A stretch of 64,000 nt of DNA from Photobacterium sanguinicancri (GCF_024346675.1 NZ_AP024851.1:62001-126000), one strand, 5' to 3'. Positions 45,284-55,063 are shown, counted from the stretch's first letter. Program-made: numbers and translations. The notes: a model not told the origin generated them from the sequence alone.

Positions 45284-46666
45284 ATGTCTGAGAATAGTTC
45301 GATTCATCATGAATCCACAGTTGTAGAAGAAGACACATCTCGTAAAGGCGGGTTGGATGGATATTTTAAAATTTCCCAACGCGGTAGTAGCGTAAAACAA
45401 GAAGTGGTCGCCGGTTTGACGACATTTCTGGCAATGGTGTATTCGGTCATTGTAGTGCCGAGTATGCTGGGTGCAGCTGGATTTAACCAAGGGGCGGTGT
45501 TTATTGCTACTTGTCTAGTTGCTGCGTTTGGTTCACTGCTAATGGGGCTTTGGGCAAACTTGCCGATGGCTATTGGTTGTGCGATCTCCCTTACCGCGTT
45601 CACCGCATTTAGTTTGGTGTTAGGGCAGGGGATCAGTATTCCGGTTGCGCTAGGTGCCGTATTCTTAATGGGGGTCGTGTTCACAGCTATTACCGTCACG
45701 GGTGTGCGCCAATGGATACTGACTAACTTGCCTTCAGGAATCGCGCACGGAACGGGTATCGGTATTGGTTTGTTTTTGCTACTGATTGCGGCTAATGGTG
45801 TCGGTTTGGTGGTGCAAAACCCTCATGCAGGCCTACCTGTTGCATTGGGTGAGTTCACTTCGTTACCTGTCTTGATGTCGATTATTGGATTAGCCGCAAT
45901 TTTCGGTCTTGAGAAGCGTCAAGTTCCCGGTGGTATTCTGCTGGTGATTGTTGCTATTTCTATCTTTGGCCTGATATTCGATCCTAATGTGACTTACCAA
46001 GGCCTGTTTGCGATGCCATCGTTTGGTGGGGAAGGTGAGTCGTTATTGGGTACCATGGATATTATGGGGGCATTGAATCCCGTTGTGATCCCAAGTGTGT
46101 TGGCATTGGTGATGACGGCTATTTTTGATGCAACTGGTACTATCCGTGCCGTTGCTGGTCAGGCGAAACTATTGGATAAAGACGGTCAAATCATTGATGG
46201 TGGTAAAGCACTAACTTCAGATTCCGTTAGTAGTATTTTTGCTGGCTTTGTTGGTGGAGCACCTGCGGCTGTGTATATCGAATCAGCAGCAGGTACTGCT
46301 GCTGGTGGTAAAACTGGCCTGACTGCAACGGTTGTTGGTGGCCTGTTTGTATTACTACTGTTCTTGTCGCCACTGAGTTATTTGGTACCAGCTTACGCTA
46401 CGGCGCCAGCTTTGATGTACGTTGGTCTGCTTATGATGAGCAACGTAAGCAAGTTGGATATGGCTGACTCAGTCGATGCGCTATCTGGCCTTATGTGCGC
46501 AGTATTTATTGTACTAACAGGTAATATCGTTACTGGTATTATGCTTGGCTTTGGTTCTTTGGTGATTGGTCGAGTAGTTTCTGGTGAGGCGAAACGCTTG
46601 AATGTCGGAACCGTCATCATTGCCATTGTGTTGGTCGCCTTCTACGCAGGAGGTTGGGCAATTTAG
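45284..46666 (+). CDS. ghxQ: GhxQ/AzgA-type guanine-hypoxanthine permease
   Basis: A 460-residue NCS2-related AzgA-family transporter with about 12 spans. Family features are [16 protein letters not shown] in span 1 (about 45-60), [12 protein letters not shown] (about 96), [19 protein letters not shown] (about 155), [17 protein letters not shown] (about 282) and [16 protein letters not shown] (about 327). AAGGA lies before the ATG. Position after guaD matches E. coli ghxQ (ygfQ). It imports guanine and hypoxanthine. Its own PurR-like box and leader separate its control from the sigma54 genes. Confidence 0.9.
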   Translation: MSENSSIHHESTVVEEDTSRKGGLDGYFKISQRGSSVKQEVVAGLTTFLAMVYSVIVVPSMLGAAGFNQGAVFIATCLVAAFGSLLMGLWANLPMAIGCAISLTAFTAFSLVLGQGISIPVALGAVFLMGVVFTAITVTGVRQWILTNLPSGIAHGTGIGIGLFLLLIAANGVGLVVQNPHAGLPVALGEFTSLPVLMSIIGLAAIFGLEKRQVPGGILLVIVAISIFGLIFDPNVTYQGLFAMPSFGGEGESLLGTMDIMGALNPVVIPSVLALVMTAIFDATGTIRAVAGQAKLLDKDGQIIDGGKALTSDSVSSIFAGFVGGAPAAVYIESAAGTAAGGKTGLTATVVGGLFVLLLFLSPLSYLVPAYATAPALMYVGLLMMSNVSKLDMADSVDALSGLMCAVFIVLTGNIVTGIMLGFGSLVIGRVVSGEAKRLNVGTVIIAIVLVAFYAGGWAI

Positions 46667-46676
46667 TTTTGACTAT

Positions 46677-46762
46677 GCTCCCTTTAGTTGCTGCCATAGT
46701 AAAAGTAGGCAGCAACTGAAGGAGCTTATAAAAGCTGATGAGATCTACCCCCAGCTTTTATA
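46677..46762. terminator. Double hairpin between convergent ghxQ and ygeV
   Basis: First hairpin: GCTCC...TTAGTTGCTGCC at 46677-46695 pairs with 46709-46726. Second: TATAAAAGCTG (46728-46738) pairs with CAGCTTTTATA (46752-46762). There is no long T-run, so termination would be weak or Rho-assisted. Confidence 0.6.
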
Positions 46763-46840
46763 TCGTGATCTAATCCAAGGCCCCCCCTTGGTGAACAGTA
46801 ATCTTACCTGATACCTTACTCATTGTTGGTATTCATAGTG

Positions 46841-46892
46841 AGTGGCTATGGTAAGTAACTATGCTAAGTGACTATGCTAAGTGACTTATGGT
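46841..46892. repeat. 13-bp tandem repeat, four copies
   Basis: AGTGGCTATGGTA, AGTAACTATGCTA, AGTGACTATGCTA and AGTGACTTATGGT lie head to tail, ending 31 bp before the ygeV stop. No function is apparent. Confidence 0.75.
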
Positions 46893-46923
46893 GACTGGCT
46901 ATGGTGTGTCACCAGCCATTGAA

Positions 46924-48681
46924 TCAAGAGGTTCTATGGTTATTGAGCTCGTATTTTTTGATTTTACGATACAAGGTTGCAATACCTATCCCTAGCTCTT
47001 CGGCTACCATTTTGCGGTTACCAAGACGATATATCGCTTCCTCAATACGGTTCCTTTCCATATCTTCTAAGCTCATCGAGTAATCATCGTTATAGGCTTC
47101 CTCTGGGCATGCAGCTTCTGGTGCTTGCTCAAAATGTGGAGGAAGCAAGTCAATGTCGATTTGGTCCCCTTCAGGTACGATGTTGACAAGATATTCAATT
47201 AAATTGCTGAGCTCGCGTACATTCCCCGGCCAATGATAGGCATTAAGACGGCGCATGGCTTCAGCACTTATCCCTGGGTAGACCACACCGATTTTTTGGG
47301 TGTGATACTCAAGAAAGTAGTTAGTCAGCAATGCTATATCCCCTTCTCGTTCCCTTAGAGGTGGCAGTTGAAAAGGGATCACGTTAAGGCGGTAATACAA
47401 ATCTTCTCTGAATTTATTGGTCGCAATCATTTCTTGGAAATTATGATTGGTCGCTGAAATAATCCTGATATCCACCGGGACAGCATCATTGGAACCAATC
47501 GGCATAACTTTACGTTCTTCCAGTACACGTAGCAGTTTCGCTTGCAGCGTCATTGGCATGTCGCCAATTTCATCAAGAAAGAGGGTTCCTTTGTTAGCGG
47601 CTTGGATCAAGCCGTTTTTGCCCTTATTAGAGGCGCCAGTAAACGCTCCTTTGACATAACCAAACAACTCACTTTCCAACAAGGGTTCGGGAATAGCGGC
47701 ACAGTTGATGGCAATAAATGGTGATTGGCTTCGATCACTGAGGTTATGTACTGCGTTTGCAATAACCTCTTTACCAGTGCCGCTTTCACCATTAATCAGT
47801 ACGCTTGAAGGGCTGCTAGCAACACGGGTGATCATCTTTTTGAGTTGGCGCATCTTGGTCGATTCACCAATGACAGTACTGAGAAGCGAGCTATGATCTT
47901 GAATCATCAAGTCGCTATTGGTTTGATGATAAGCCATCAAAAATAATTGCTGACCTTGTGTATTATAAAATTGACCAACTATTAATTTCTGCCATTCTCC
48001 TTGTGAAATAATATGTTGTTGGTGGCTTTTTATTTCATTATTGTGAAGTGACAATGATTGAATTTTAATTTCAAGGTTATATAACTCATCTTGGGTTATA
48101 TTCAAATTCTTAAGTGCTGGCTGGTTGCCGTATTTTACTCGGTTGTTTTCATCAAGCACTAATACGCCTTGGTCCATGTTTTCAATAAGATGAGTAAACA
48201 CCTCATCAAGACCTTTATTTTTACTATTCTTTTCGACAACTTTGGATACAACTATTTGCGCTATGTGTTTAACGTAGTCTGAGAAAAGTTGGACATTGTC
48301 CTTGATTCTTTCTCGTGAATCTTCAGTGAATGCGACGAGGCTGATCACCCCTAAACATCGATCTTCGATCATGATTGGCACACCAAGGAAGGCCATTTCA
48401 CGACAAGAGCTTTTGTTTTTACACCCCTCACATAACGGGTCTGTTCTAGATTTGACTACAACTTTTTCTTCATTTGTCTCAATGATATACCTGAAAATTC
48501 TTGAGCTTGTGTTTAGTTTTTTGCCAAAAAATTTACTATAGGGACCAGTACCTGCAATTCGAACCAAATCGGCATCGACAACTTCGGCGTCAATTTTTAA
48601 CACCGCCGACAACATTTGGGTGAACCGAAGGATTGTTGGTTGCAACTGCATTAATTCTGAAGGAGAGGTAGTGTTCTGCAT
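46924..48681 (-). CDS. ygeV: YgeV, sigma54-dependent transcriptional activator
   Basis: YgeV is the enhancer-binding regulator of the purine cluster. The 585 residues comprise an N-terminal GAF-like sensor with a Cys cluster C84-x2-C87-x5-C93, a PAS-like segment (about 160-240), the AAA+ core with Walker A GESGTGKE (about 298-305), the sigma54-contacting GAFTGA (about 345-350) and Walker B LFLDEIGD (about 368), and a Fis-type helix-turn-helix at 550-580 (MVAEELGIGIATLYRKIKKY). It is divergent from ygeW, with a TATCA-N3-TGATA site between them. It probably activates the sigma54 promoters at 26506, 38251 and 48996 in response to a purine or redox signal. Confidence 0.93.
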   Translation of the reverse strand: MQNTTSPSELMQLQPTILRFTQMLSAVLKIDAEVVDADLVRIAGTGPYSKFFGKKLNTSSRIFRYIIETNEEKVVVKSRTDPLCEGCKNKSSCREMAFLGVPIMIEDRCLGVISLVAFTEDSRERIKDNVQLFSDYVKHIAQIVVSKVVEKNSKNKGLDEVFTHLIENMDQGVLVLDENNRVKYGNQPALKNLNITQDELYNLEIKIQSLSLHNNEIKSHQQHIISQGEWQKLIVGQFYNTQGQQLFLMAYHQTNSDLMIQDHSSLLSTVIGESTKMRQLKKMITRVASSPSSVLINGESGTGKEVIANAVHNLSDRSQSPFIAINCAAIPEPLLESELFGYVKGAFTGASNKGKNGLIQAANKGTLFLDEIGDMPMTLQAKLLRVLEERKVMPIGSNDAVPVDIRIISATNHNFQEMIATNKFREDLYYRLNVIPFQLPPLREREGDIALLTNYFLEYHTQKIGVVYPGISAEAMRRLNAYHWPGNVRELSNLIEYLVNIVPEGDQIDIDLLPPHFEQAPEAACPEEAYNDDYSMSLEDMERNRIEEAIYRLGNRKMVAEELGIGIATLYRKIKKYELNNHRTS

Positions 48682-48813
48682 ATTGTTTTAACTATTCCTT
48701 TAATGACAAAATTAGCATAAATGAAAACAAAACAGACTGTTTGGATATTTGTCCGATTTTTCTAATTGAAAAGGCCAAAATGGAATGCTTTTGTTACCAA
48801 GATCATCTTTAAA

Positions 48814-48826
48814 TATCAAAATGATA
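48814..48826. promoter_or_regulatory. Activator-binding palindrome between ygeV and ygeW
   Basis: TATCA-AAA-TGATA is a perfect copy of the motif found upstream of ygfK and ygfM. Half sites follow at 48845-48849 (TATCA) and 48877-48882 (TGATAG). It lies 170 bp before the sigma54-like promoter of ygeW and 133 bp from the ygeV start, so it could also autoregulate ygeV. Confidence 0.75.
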
Positions 48827-48995
48827 TTCCATCACTCTTATCACTATCATTTTGGCGTAAAGGGCTGATACATCTTTGATAGTTTTTATGCAATTTAACT
48901 TTCCTTTTTTATATCAGAGCACTTAATACCTCTTACGGCCCAGTATCTATGGGGAGGGGAAGGTTATTTATAAATAATCTTAGTGGACGTTAATA

Positions 48996-49012
48996 TTGGC
49001 ACAATTGTTGAT
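48996..49012 (+). promoter_or_regulatory. Sigma54-like promoter of ygeW
   Basis: TTGGCACAATTGTTGAT has a perfect -24 element (TTGGCAC) and spacing, but the -12 element ends GA instead of GC. It lies about 145 bp before the ygeW start. Confidence 0.6.
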
Positions 49013-49157
49013 TGTTACTTAGTCAAGTTCTGAATTATCTACATTTAATAACCGTATTTTATTATTGAATATTCTAGGGTCACTATCTATTAAGCGACAG
49101 CCCTGTGATGAGAAGTATTGTCAGGGACGCATAACAATTAAAACCGGGAAGGAAAAT

Positions 49158-50345
49158 ATGAAGAGCATCAATGAACTAATCAAGGAAATTAATGAGCTAA
49201 AATCTGAATTACACGACAAAGACTTTTTATTGACGTGGGAGCAAACACCGGAAGAGCTTGAGCGTGTTCTGAAAACAGCCCAAGCACTAAAAGCTATGCG
49301 TCAGGAAAATATTTCAACTAACGTGTTTAACAATGGTCTTGGCATCTCTCTCTTCCGCGATAACTCAACACGTACCCGTTTCTCATATGCATCAGCGATC
49401 AACATGCTAGGGCTTGCTCAACAGGATTTGGATGAAGGTAAATCTCAAATCGCCCATGGTGAAACTGTTCGTGAAACTGCCAATATGATTTCTTTCTGTG
49501 CTGATGCTATCGGCATTCGTGATGATATGTACTTAGGGGCTGGGAATGCCTACATGCGTGAGGTTGGTGCTGCATTAGATGATGGCGTCAAAGAAGGTGT
49601 GTTACCTCATCGTCCTGCACTCGTTAACCTACAGTGTGATATCGACCACCCAACCCAGTCTATGGCTGATTTGGCATGGTTGGAAGAACACTTCGGTAGC
49701 TTAGAAGAGTTGAGAGGCAAGAAAATAGCGATGACATGGGCTTATTCACCTAGCTACGGTAAACCATTATCTGTACCTCAGGGAATTATCGGTCTGATGA
49801 CCCGCTTTGGGATGGACGTGACGCTAGCGCACCCTGAAGGTTATGACCTTATTCCTGAAGTGGTTGAAGAAGCACGCAAGAATGCAGAAGCATCTGGCGG
49901 TAGTTTCACTCAAGTTGCCAGCATGGAAGAAGCATTCAAAGATGCTGACATCGTGTATCCAAAATCTTGGGCGCCTTACCAAGTGATGGGGCGTCGTACT
50001 GAGTTGTTACGCGCTAACGATCATGATGGCTTGAAAGCACTGGAACAAGAATGTTTGGCGCAGAATGCCAACCATAAAGATTGGCACTGTACTGAAGAAA
50101 TGATGAAGCTAACCAAAGCGGGTGAAGCATTGTACATGCACTGTTTACCTGCAGATATTACAGGCGTGTCTTGTGAAGCAGGCGAAGTGGCGGAGTCGGT
50201 ATTTGAGAAGTACCGTATTGAAACTTATAAAGAAGCCAGCTGGAAGCCATATGTGATTGCGGCAATGATCATGAACCGTAAATACCAAGAGCCTGGACTC
50301 ATCCTACAAGAACTACTGGATGATGCGAAGAAGCGTGTTAAATAA
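49158..50345 (+). CDS. ygeW: YgeW, carbamoyltransferase-family protein
   Basis: YgeW belongs to the aspartate/ornithine carbamoyltransferase superfamily with unknown exact substrate; in urate-degrading bacteria it is proposed to release carbamoyl phosphate from a ureido intermediate. ATG 49158 is preceded by AAGGA and matches the E. coli start. Motifs are FRDNSTRTRFSYAS (about 70-83, carbamoyl-phosphate binding), HPTQSMADL (about 174) and MHCLPADI (about 328). The 395 residues equal E. coli YgeW (396). Next gene ygeX is 208 bp downstream. Confidence 0.94.
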   Translation: MKSINELIKEINELKSELHDKDFLLTWEQTPEELERVLKTAQALKAMRQENISTNVFNNGLGISLFRDNSTRTRFSYASAINMLGLAQQDLDEGKSQIAHGETVRETANMISFCADAIGIRDDMYLGAGNAYMREVGAALDDGVKEGVLPHRPALVNLQCDIDHPTQSMADLAWLEEHFGSLEELRGKKIAMTWAYSPSYGKPLSVPQGIIGLMTRFGMDVTLAHPEGYDLIPEVVEEARKNAEASGGSFTQVASMEEAFKDADIVYPKSWAPYQVMGRRTELLRANDHDGLKALEQECLAQNANHKDWHCTEEMMKLTKAGEALYMHCLPADITGVSCEAGEVAESVFEKYRIETYKEASWKPYVIAAMIMNRKYQEPGLILQELLDDAKKRVK

Positions 50346-50464
50346 CGCAGTCGCATAACGAACCTTTACCTGTCTAACGATACTTTTCAGGTGTTCGCTG
50401 GGCAGGGAAACACCTAATCAAACTATTTGTTTTATGTAAGTCTACTCGCGGGGGGAACCCCATA

Positions 50465-50520
50465 GGTTATTGAATATAGCTTATTGAATCTAGGTTCTTG
50501 AATCTAGGCTATTGAATAAC
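50465..50520. repeat. 14-bp tandem repeat, four copies
   Basis: GGTTATTGAATATA, GCTTATTGAATCTA, GGTTCTTGAATCTA and GGCTATTGAATAAC are head to tail between ygeW and ygeX. Confidence 0.8.
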
Positions 50521-50559
50521 CCCCGCCTTTTCTTTCTCTTATTTTTATGAGGTATGGTC

Positions 50560-51762
50560 GTGTCTACGTTCACTCTAAAAATGGAGATCGCCGATAACCG
50601 CCACTATAACGGTCAGCTTTCTCCACTATTCACCGCCATCGAGGCGGAAAAAGCCCGTGCATTCCACCAAGCGGTGGAAGGATATCAACCCACACCATTA
50701 CATTCCCTTGACTGCCTAGCTAATGTAATTGGTGTAGAAAAAATCTTAGTCAAAGATGAAGCCTACCGCTTCGATTTGAGTGCATTCAAAATGCTAGGAG
50801 GGGCTTATGCTATTGCCCGTCTGCTGTGTGATGAGTTCAAGCTCGATATCAATGCTTTTGATTTCGCTAAACTAAAAAACGATATTACAGAAAAAATGAC
50901 TTTCGCAACGGCAACCGATGGTAACCATGGTCGTGGTGTTGCGTGGGCAGCCAATAAGCTCGGTCAGAATGCCGTCGTGTACATGCCAAAAGGCGCGGCA
51001 GATGAGCGAGTGAATAATATCAGAGCCTTGGGCGCGGAATGTATTGTCACCGACATGAATTATGACGATACCGTTCGCCTTGCCATTAAAACAGCGAATG
51101 AAAACGGCTGGAAAGTGGTGCAAGACACAGCATGGGAAGGGTATACCGAAATTCCTACTTGGATCATGCAAGGTTACACCACCATGGCGGCAGAAGCTGT
51201 TGATCAAATGACAGCCATGGCTGTTGAACGTCCGACGCATGTTTTCCTTCAAGCCGGTGTTGGTGCGATGGCTGGTGGTGTGCTTGGCTACCTTTGTGAG
51301 CAGTATGGTCCTGATAACTTGCACTCTGTAGTTATCGAGCCAGATAACGCTGATTGTATCTACCGTTCAGGTATCAGTGAGAAGGGTGAAATGGTCAATG
51401 TTAATGGTGATCTTGAAACCATCATGGTTGGCTTGGCCTGCGGTGAGCCGAATCCTATTGGTTGGCCAGTACTTCGTGATTGTTCTACCCAGTTTGTTTC
51501 TTGCCAAGACAGTGTTGCGGCACTCGGTATGCGAGTTCTCGGCAACCCACAAGGTAGCGACCCAAGGATTGTTTCTGGTGAGTCTGGTGCCGTAGGGGCT
51601 GGTTTGCTTGCCGCTGTGCATTTTCACCCAGAAAAAGAACAATTGATGGCAAAGCTAGGCCTCAATAAAGATTCTGTGGTGCTCCTAATTAATACCGAAG
51701 GCGATACCGACCCTGTCCATTATCGTGAAGTTGTATGGGGCGGTAAGCATCAAACGATTTGA
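50560..51762 (+). CDS. ygeX: YgeX, 2,3-diaminopropionate ammonia-lyase
   Basis: This PLP enzyme converts 2,3-diaminopropionate to pyruvate and two ammonia. GTG 50560 is preferred: GAGG lies 7 bases upstream and the resulting N-terminus (MSTFTLKMEIADN) aligns with E. coli YgeX; the ATG at 50554 touches the binding site. The PLP lysine is in LSAFKMLGGAY (about 77), with DGNHGRGVAW (about 122) contacting the phosphate and a glycine loop GVGAMAGGVLG (about 229). It has 400 residues, as in the family (398). In this pathway it would make pyruvate from the last carbon skeleton. Confidence 0.94.
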   Translation: MSTFTLKMEIADNRHYNGQLSPLFTAIEAEKARAFHQAVEGYQPTPLHSLDCLANVIGVEKILVKDEAYRFDLSAFKMLGGAYAIARLLCDEFKLDINAFDFAKLKNDITEKMTFATATDGNHGRGVAWAANKLGQNAVVYMPKGAADERVNNIRALGAECIVTDMNYDDTVRLAIKTANENGWKVVQDTAWEGYTEIPTWIMQGYTTMAAEAVDQMTAMAVERPTHVFLQAGVGAMAGGVLGYLCEQYGPDNLHSVVIEPDNADCIYRSGISEKGEMVNVNGDLETIMVGLACGEPNPIGWPVLRDCSTQFVSCQDSVAALGMRVLGNPQGSDPRIVSGESGAVGAGLLAAVHFHPEKEQLMAKLGLNKDSVVLLINTEGDTDPVHYREVVWGGKHQTI

Positions 51763-51984
51763 GTTTTGCAAGTTAGTTAATAGCTGTATGAAAGCGTTTA
51801 TTGATGTTTATACCCTCGCGCTTTCTCTCTGCTCTGACACTAACTAGCGTCACTGAATGATTAAAAAATTAATACACCCAAATTTCAAATTTAGCGTCGT
51901 GTCAGCGTCATCAAAAAGGCAGGATGCCGTGAAAATCGATCATACCGAGTGTGATGACCACCGCTCGGTTCAAGGAGAATTATA

Positions 51985-53196
51985 ATGAATATTCCATTCA
52001 CTCAAGTACTGGACAAAGCCCAAGAATATAAAGCGGATATGACTCGCTTCCTTCGTGACATGATTGCGATTCCAAGTGAAAGTTGTAACGAAGAAAAAGT
52101 CGTTTTACGCATTAAAGAAGAGATGGAAAAAGTCGGCTTTGACAAGGTTGAAATCGACCCAATGGGTAACGTACTCGGTTGGATTGGTCATGGTCCTCAT
52201 CTCATTGCTATGGATGCACATATCGATACCGTGGGTATCGGTAACATGAATAACTGGAACTTCGACCCATACGAAGGTATGGAAGATGACGAAGTGATCG
52301 GTGGCCGTGGTGCATCGGATCAAGAAGGTGGTATGGCGTCGATGGTTTACGCCGGTAAGATAATCAAAGATCTTGGCTTGGAAGACGAATATACCTTGCT
52401 TGTGACTGGTACGGTTCAAGAAGAAGATTGTGACGGTCTTTGCTGGCAGTACATCATTCAAGAAAGCAATATCCGCCCTGAATTTGTGGTATCAACAGAA
52501 CCAACAGATTGTCAGATTTATCGTGGTCAGCGTGGCCGTATGGAAATCCGAGTTGATGTTGCAGGTGTGAGCTGTCACGGTTCTGCACCGGAGCGTGGTG
52601 ACAACGCCATCTTTAAGATGGGCCATATGCTCAACGACATCGAGAAACTCTCTTCAAATCTTGGCGATGACCCATTCTTAGGGAAAGGTACATTGACCGT
52701 ATCTGAAGTGTTCTACACCTCACCAAGCCGCTGTGCGGTTGCAGATAGTTGTGCAATTTCTATTGACCGTCGTTTGACTTGGGGCGAAACATGGGAAGGT
52801 GCTATCAAAGAAATCGAAGAGCTGGACTCCGTTAAAAAGTTTGGTGGTAAAGTCTCTATGTACGACTATGACCGCCCAGCCTACACTGGTTTAGTTTATC
52901 CGACAGAATGTTATTTCCCAGCTTGGGTTATTGATGAAGAGCATGTTGCGACTAAGACACTAGAAGCTTCTTACGAGTTACTGTTCGACAAAAAACCAAC
53001 CGTTGATAAGTGGACCTTCTCTACTAATGGCGTTTCTATCATGGGTCGTTATGGTATTCCTGTTATCGGTTTTGGCCCTGGTAAAGAGCCTGAAGCTCAC
53101 GCGCCAAACGAGAAAACTTGGAAAGATCACTTAGTCACTTGTGCAGCGATGTACGCTGTTATCCCTCAGATGTACTTGAGTGAACTCAAAAAATAG
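51985..53196 (+). CDS. ygeY: YgeY, M20-family peptidase/deacylase
   Basis: YgeY is a dinuclear-metal hydrolase of the M20 amidohydrolase-peptidase family. Metal ligands and the general base can be seen in MDAHIDTVG (about 76-84), GASDQEGG (about 111), VQEEDCDG (about 148), TEPTDC (about 172) and the final His in [10 protein letters not shown] (about 372). Length is 403, identical to E. coli. AAGGAG lies before the ATG. In the purine pathway it is proposed to hydrolyse a ureido or amide intermediate. It lies 222 bp after ygeX. Confidence 0.94.
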   Translation: MNIPFTQVLDKAQEYKADMTRFLRDMIAIPSESCNEEKVVLRIKEEMEKVGFDKVEIDPMGNVLGWIGHGPHLIAMDAHIDTVGIGNMNNWNFDPYEGMEDDEVIGGRGASDQEGGMASMVYAGKIIKDLGLEDEYTLLVTGTVQEEDCDGLCWQYIIQESNIRPEFVVSTEPTDCQIYRGQRGRMEIRVDVAGVSCHGSAPERGDNAIFKMGHMLNDIEKLSSNLGDDPFLGKGTLTVSEVFYTSPSRCAVADSCAISIDRRLTWGETWEGAIKEIEELDSVKKFGGKVSMYDYDRPAYTGLVYPTECYFPAWVIDEEHVATKTLEASYELLFDKKPTVDKWTFSTNGVSIMGRYGIPVIGFGPGKEPEAHAPNEKTWKDHLVTCAAMYAVIPQMYLSELKK

Positions 53197-53406
53197 TTTT
53201 TGTAACGACAGAAGGAGGATATCAAGCTCTGCTTATTCCTCCTTTCCATCCTAGGGGCGTTGGTAACATCTCACCTAGGGTGGATTTCTTGTTTGTAACG
53301 CTGATGCTTTCTGTTTCTTTTGTCCATTAATGTGAGTCAATGTTTTAACGGGCAAAAGAAAGAGTAATGTGAACCAATCCTTAATTGAGTTTGCTGTAAG
53401 GCCAAT

Positions 53407-53454
53407 TTTAGTTGACCTCTATTTTAATTGACCACTACTTTAATTGACCACGAC
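53407..53454. repeat. 16-bp tandem repeat, three copies
   Basis: TTTAGTTGACCTCTAT, TTTAATTGACCACTAC and TTTAATTGACCACGAC lie head to tail, 25 bp before the hyuA start. A longer reading of hyuA from a TTG at 53444 would begin inside the last copy. Confidence 0.8.
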
Positions 53455-53479
53455 AAAGAGTAGATCGAAGGAAGATACT

Positions 53480-54937
53480 ATGTTTTCAGCGGCTTCGGAA
53501 AAAACATCACAACGCCAATCGGACAGTTTTCGTCAGTGCCAACCAAGGACAATGCTGCTTCGTCAAGGGATAGTGGTTGATCATATACAAGAGCAAAAAG
53601 CCGATATTCTTATCATTGACGGTAAAATCGCTGAAATAGCCCCAGAAATTCATACTATTCCTAAGTCGTGTGAAATTATTGAAGCTACGGGTTTATATGT
53701 GATGCCTGGCGGTATTGATGTCCATACCCACTTCAATATTGATGTCGGTATCGCTCGTAGTTGTGATGACTTTCTTTCTGGCACTCGTTCAGCCGCTTGT
53801 GGCGGTACCACTATGGTCATTGATCATATGGGATTTGGCCCCAAAGGATGCAGTCTCCATCATCAGCTCAATGTCTACCAAGCGTATGCCAAGGATACGG
53901 CAGCAATTGACTACAGCTTTCATGGCGTTATTCAGCACGTTAACGACGACATTCTCGGTGAAATGGCATCTATGGTTGAAGAGGAGGGGATATCCAGCTT
54001 TAAGCTATATCTTACCTATGGCTATAAGCTCGATGATGCCGAGGTTTTAAAGGCTCTCATGCAGCTTAAACAAGTAGGTGCGTTGGCAACCGTCCATCCA
54101 GAGAACGATGCTGCGATTGCCTTGCGGCGAGCACAGTTGCTTGAGCAAGGTAAAACTCAACCTAAATACCATGCGATAAGCCGCCCGCTTGAATGTGAAG
54201 CAGAAGCTATCGCGCGAATGATCAATCTAGCCAAGTTAGCGGGTGATGCTCCGTTGTATATTGTTCACCTTTCTAATGGATTGGGCTTGGATTATGCGCG
54301 TCTTGCGCGCAACAACCACCAACCAGTATGGGTTGAAACCTGCCCGCAATATCTGATCCTTGATGATAGCTGCTATGAAAAAGAAGATGCTCTGAAATAC
54401 ATTCTGAGTCCGCCATTACGGCCTGCCACTGAGCGAGAAAAATTGTGGGCAGGGCTAGTGGATGGGAGTATTGATACCATAGCGACCGATCATTGTTCAT
54501 TCACCTACCATGAGCAAAAACAACGCGGCAAAGACAACTTTAGTGCATGTCCAAATGGCATGCCTGGTGTTGAAACCCGAATGCCACTGATGTTTTCGGA
54601 AGGTGTGATGAAAGGGCGCTTTAGTCCGAGCCGCTTTGTTGAATTAACCAGTTACCTTCCAGCCAAACTGTTTGGCCTTTATCCTCAAAAAGGGGCATTA
54701 CAGGTGGGATCGGATGCTGATTTTGTGCTGTTTGACCCAGAAAAGAATGTCACGATCACTCACGATTTATTGCACGACAACGGCGATTACACCCCGTTTG
54801 AGAATATCCCAACCCAAGGTTGGCCCGTAATGACAATCAGCCGTGGAGAGGTTGTTGCACGTAATCGAGAATTTACGGGACAAGCAGGGAATGGCCGATT
54901 TATACCTCGAAAGGCGTTTGATGCGAATGTTCTCTAA
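53480..54937 (+). CDS. hyuA: HyuA, D-hydantoinase/dihydropyrimidinase-family enzyme
   Basis: HyuA opens cyclic amides with a dinuclear zinc centre. Motifs: GGIDVHTHF (about 79-87, two His), the carbamylated Lys in FKLYLTYGYK (about 174), TVHPEND (about 204), YIVHLSNG (about 260) and TDHCSF (about 334, Asp). ATG 53480 has AAGGA 7 bases upstream. The 485 residues exceed E. coli HyuA (461) because of a roughly 25-residue polar N-terminal extension (FSAASEKTSQRQSDSFRQ). It is the last gene of the cluster and is followed by a terminator. Confidence 0.93.
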   Translation: MFSAASEKTSQRQSDSFRQCQPRTMLLRQGIVVDHIQEQKADILIIDGKIAEIAPEIHTIPKSCEIIEATGLYVMPGGIDVHTHFNIDVGIARSCDDFLSGTRSAACGGTTMVIDHMGFGPKGCSLHHQLNVYQAYAKDTAAIDYSFHGVIQHVNDDILGEMASMVEEEGISSFKLYLTYGYKLDDAEVLKALMQLKQVGALATVHPENDAAIALRRAQLLEQGKTQPKYHAISRPLECEAEAIARMINLAKLAGDAPLYIVHLSNGLGLDYARLARNNHQPVWVETCPQYLILDDSCYEKEDALKYILSPPLRPATEREKLWAGLVDGSIDTIATDHCSFTYHEQKQRGKDNFSACPNGMPGVETRMPLMFSEGVMKGRFSPSRFVELTSYLPAKLFGLYPQKGALQVGSDADFVLFDPEKNVTITHDLLHDNGDYTPFENIPTQGWPVMTISRGEVVARNREFTGQAGNGRFIPRKAFDANVL

Positions 54938-55034
54938 CGAGCACGGCAATAACACGTGATGATATGGATCTACACAGGCAACTCCTCCACATGAAGGAAG
55001 TGAAGTGGCATAGTTAATTTAGCCACTTCAATAT

Positions 55035-55058
55035 AACCTCGCTACTGCGAGGTTTTTT
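55035..55058 (+). terminator. Terminator after hyuA
   Basis: Perfect 8-bp stem AACCTCGC/GCGAGGTT with loop TACT and T-run; it directly precedes the convergent MATE gene. Confidence 0.9.
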
Positions 55059-55063
55059 ATTAT

